From Rhizophagus clarus (Eukaryota > Glomeromycota > Glomeromycetes > Glomerales > Glomeraceae): DNA of 64,000 nucleotides. The notes under the pieces are model-generated. The model saw only the letters and a program-made list of their open reading frames with translations. It was not told the origin of the DNA and made no database searches. Below, one piece after another: positions 61,581-64,000 of this stretch; the first letter of the stretch is position 1, and every line of letters starts with the position of its first letter. The position numbers and the translations under genes are program-made. The stretch is from NCBI GenBank assembly GCA_015698045.1, contig BLAL01000005.1, positions 1,054,001 through 1,118,000 on the forward strand, in the 5' to 3' direction.

Positions 61581-64000
61581 CTATTTATTGTTAAAATTGA
61601 TTTTTTGTGCAAAGACTTTTGCAGGGACAAAAACATCTTTGTTATTTGATGCGATATCTCTTCCAATTAAAGGAAAATAGCACAAGCCAACATATAAATC
61701 ATCATCATCATCATTATCAAAATTGCTTCTTTTCATAAACGTTTCATCTACTTTCGCATTATATGGAATCCAAGCATATTGTACAGGGGATTCATGAATT
61801 TTCAATCTAAACCAAAATATCTTTATAACTTCACGAATTATCGTTGCTGCCAAATTTTCACATGTGATTTTCTCTTGGCCTCTAATTATGCGTAATTCAT
61901 CCATAGTTTTGTTTAATTTTTCTTTGTAATGAGCAATAAAAGGATGTTCATACGTGGCATCATTTTTTCCATATATATCTGCAAATCCACGATTATCGAG
62001 GATTGTATATACATGCTGACGCAATTTAGTTGTAGCTATTTTTGTTATTTCATCATTTCCCATACGATATTTAGAAATGTTAGCTAATAATATGGACAAC
62101 AAAGAAGATTTATTGATAATATCTGATTCAAGATGATAATGTTGTCCTGTACATTGAAAATATCTTATTGCATAAGATAATATTGTTTCAATAACATGAC
62201 GTTGTAAAACTGCTTGAATAAGTAATTGATCATCTTTTTGATTTGTAATTTTGATTGAACATTTATAAAGTAATAAAAGTTTTTTAATTTCTTCCATATT
62301 AACGATAACATCTTGATTTAAATCTGTTATGTAACTTTTTAAGTTACCATTTAGTTTTGAAATATCACTATTTAAACTAATAATATAATTTTGATCAATA
62401 TTTTCTAATTGATAATTCGATATATCATCTTTACAGGAAGTATTTTGTTGAAGAATATTTTCTAATTGATTCATTAAATTAGCATTTTTTTGATGCAGAT
62501 TATCATATTCAACATTTAATTCTTTCTTTTCTTTTCCTAAATCTTGTAATTTATTTTCCTTCAATTCTAAAGATTGTTGCAATTGATTAATTCTTTGCTC
62601 TTGTAACTTGAATTTGTTTTGATATTGCTGATCTATGTCGCTAATTTGATTTTGATACTTTTCTTCGATTCTTTCAATGTCACTTCTTAATTTTTCGATT
62701 ATTATTTGGTTTTGATTAATCTCTTCATTATATTTTTCTTGTAAATCAACATATTTTTCTTGTAAATTATCGTGTAGTAACTTGTATTTGTCAAAATTAT
62801 TTTTGCATACGTAATAATTATTTTGTATTTGTTTCGCTCTTTGTCCTTGCAACTCGATTTTGTTTTGATGTTGTTGATTTATGACGCTAATTTTATTTTG
62901 GTACTTCTCTCCAATTCCTTTGATGTCATTTTTTAACGTTTCAACAATTATTCGATTTTGATTGATCTCCCTATTATAATTGCTTGTTAAAACTCCATGC
63001 TTTAGTTGCAACTCTCGAACCTTCTTATTTTCTTCTCCGAGTTTTATATTTTCTTCTTCAAGTTCTTTATTTTTTTCTACAAGTTTTATTATGTAAGCTT
63101 GATCCAAAATAACTAGATCGATGTTATCAAATTTAGATTATATTTTAAGGAAATTTTTCTTTGAAAATAAAAATCCTACCATAATCTATACCATGCAGAA
63201 CAGCTAATAAAATAAATAAATAAATAAATAAAATATCAACATTATAATTCTCACTTACAGAAAAATATGCACTCAATGTTCTCCTGTATTCTTACCTCCT
63301 CTCAATATTGCAATATCAGAATAAGGAGGTCTAGAAATATGTCGTGTTCTCGTTCTAAATTTTTCTTCAATTCTTAATTGTAAATATTTTGATTTTCCAA
63401 ATTCGCCAACCAATAATATTGCATAACAACTATCATAACATAAACGTAATTGATAATCAATTAGTTGTATAATCCTTTCGATAATGGGTTCAAATATTGC
63501 TTTAACATCTTCAAAATTTAACAAGATTGAAAATTCTGATTGGGTTAAAATCAAAGAAGGTCGATTTGCTAAAAATATTTTAAACCAGAATTAATATTTA
63601 CTTTTTTTTTTAAAAAAAAAATTAACTTTTAAAACATATTACTGTACCTTCTGAATTATATCTGGATGGGACAAAAACAGGTTTATTTGCTAAAATATTT
63701 GAACCATAATTAAATATTTATTATTATTATTTTTTTTTTTAAAAAAAAATCAACTTATATTGTTGTACCTTCTAAATAAATTCTGAATGGGACAAATTCT
63801 GATTGAACTCCGGAAAAACTTTTTTTAATGTAATTAAAAGCTTGTTTCATAATTTGAAATTGATTTTCGCTAATGGGATTCATTCCAGAAGAACTAATCT
63901 TACGGTTTAAGAATTCATGAAATTCTTGATCTACAAAATCACCACCACAATTTGCTTCAACTCTTTCTGATATTAAGCATAATTTTTCATTTTTCCAAAG
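61581..64000 (-). CDS. HSPA12-type Hsp70-like ATPase fused to coiled coil and C-terminal domain (5' end outside window)
   Basis: Exons seen: from the window edge to 63769, then 63689-63648, 63568-63296, 63203-63180 and 63112-61581. The right edge reads RVEANCGGDFVDQEFHEFLN, the second phosphate motif of actin/Hsp70 folds. Then FSILLNFEDVKAIFEPIIER, CYAILLVGEFGKSKYLQLRI (adenosine-motif region) and SDIAILRG joined to AVLHGIDY complete the ATPase as in HSPA12 proteins. Exon 63112 continues with a coiled coil of about 230 residues (LEEENIKLGEENKKVRE, SDIERIEEKYQNQISDID) and an unnamed C-terminal domain (YHLESDIINKSSLLSILLAN, AWIPYNAKVDETF, acidic DDDDDD, FVPAKVFAQKINF). The Hsp70 substrate domain is replaced by these parts. 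The frame is clean. Role: possibly an ATP-dependent sensor or scaffold (inference). Confidence 0.85.
63569..63769 (-). repeat. Duplicated intron plus 42-nt mini-exon in the Hsp70-like gene
   Basis: The two introns 63768-63690 and 63647-63569 are alike: GTACAACAATAT and GTACAGTAATAT starts, a T-run then A-run, and AAATATTTTAGCAAAT ends. The exon between them (ANKPVFVPSRYNSE) resembles the end of the preceding exon (EFVPFRIYLE). This points to a tandem duplication that added 14 residues in frame. Confidence 0.65.

Overview
The window is very AT-rich eukaryotic DNA. Genes are split by many short GT-AG introns, the standard genetic code is used, intergenic distances are long, and small inverted-repeat transposons and broken gene copies are common. 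The protein families point to an arbuscular mycorrhizal fungus (Glomeromycotina, most likely Rhizophagus): TKL-type kinases with an HRDFHSGNIL catalytic loop behind cysteine-rich modules, an HSPA12-type Hsp70 relative, an LRR protein, a mating-type-like HMG box protein and a small secreted protein. The assignment rests on family recognition by eye, with no database search.

Layout. 1-3754 (+): 3' part of a GH63 mannosyl-oligosaccharide glucosidase gene. 4727-8045 (-): zinc-ribbon/TKL kinase with a duplicated cysteine module. 9260-9880: hAT-like repeat. 11006-13477 (+): nucleotidyltransferase-fold protein A, containing an array of three 24-nt mini-exons. 14037-14107 (+): tRNA-Gly(TCC). 18029-20583 (-): second zinc-ribbon kinase. 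20963-21660: MITE with a target duplication. 21788-22568 (+) and 22763-25329 (-): convergent pair, a one-finger C2H2 protein and a frameshifted large uncharacterised gene. 26149-26481 (-): small hypothetical. 26841-27513: hAT-type MITE with an 8-bp target duplication. 28748-31178 (+): third zinc-ribbon kinase, disrupted. 34361-35185: hAT remnant with target duplication. 35323-36137: long palindromic element. 37093-37567 (-): secreted protein. 38118-40519: a MITE and a pogo-like transposon, both inserted in one copy of a direct repeat. 40903-43008 (-): decayed multi-exon gene hit by two MITEs. 44197-44590: tandem duplication. 47212-47646 (+): HMG box gene. 48279-49110 (+): oxidoreductase pseudogene. 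50933-53507 (+): nucleotidyltransferase-fold protein B with four mini-exons. 55119-55952 (-): kinase pseudogene. 57953-59664 (-): LRR plus coiled coil, cut off at a poly(A) junction. 61581-64000 (-): Hsp70-like ATPase joined to almost the same coiled coil plus a C-terminal domain, 5' end outside the window.

How the genes relate. Apart from the GH63 glycan-processing enzyme and the tRNA, the genes belong to expanded accessory families probably used in signalling or recognition: four kinase copies (two fairly intact, two broken), two modular proteins sharing one coiled-coil cassette behind different front ends (LRR or Hsp70-type ATPase), and two copies of a little-known nucleotidyltransferase-fold family. 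Two of these families show tandem duplication of an intron plus its small in-phase exon. This is a visible way of lengthening proteins without breaking the frame.
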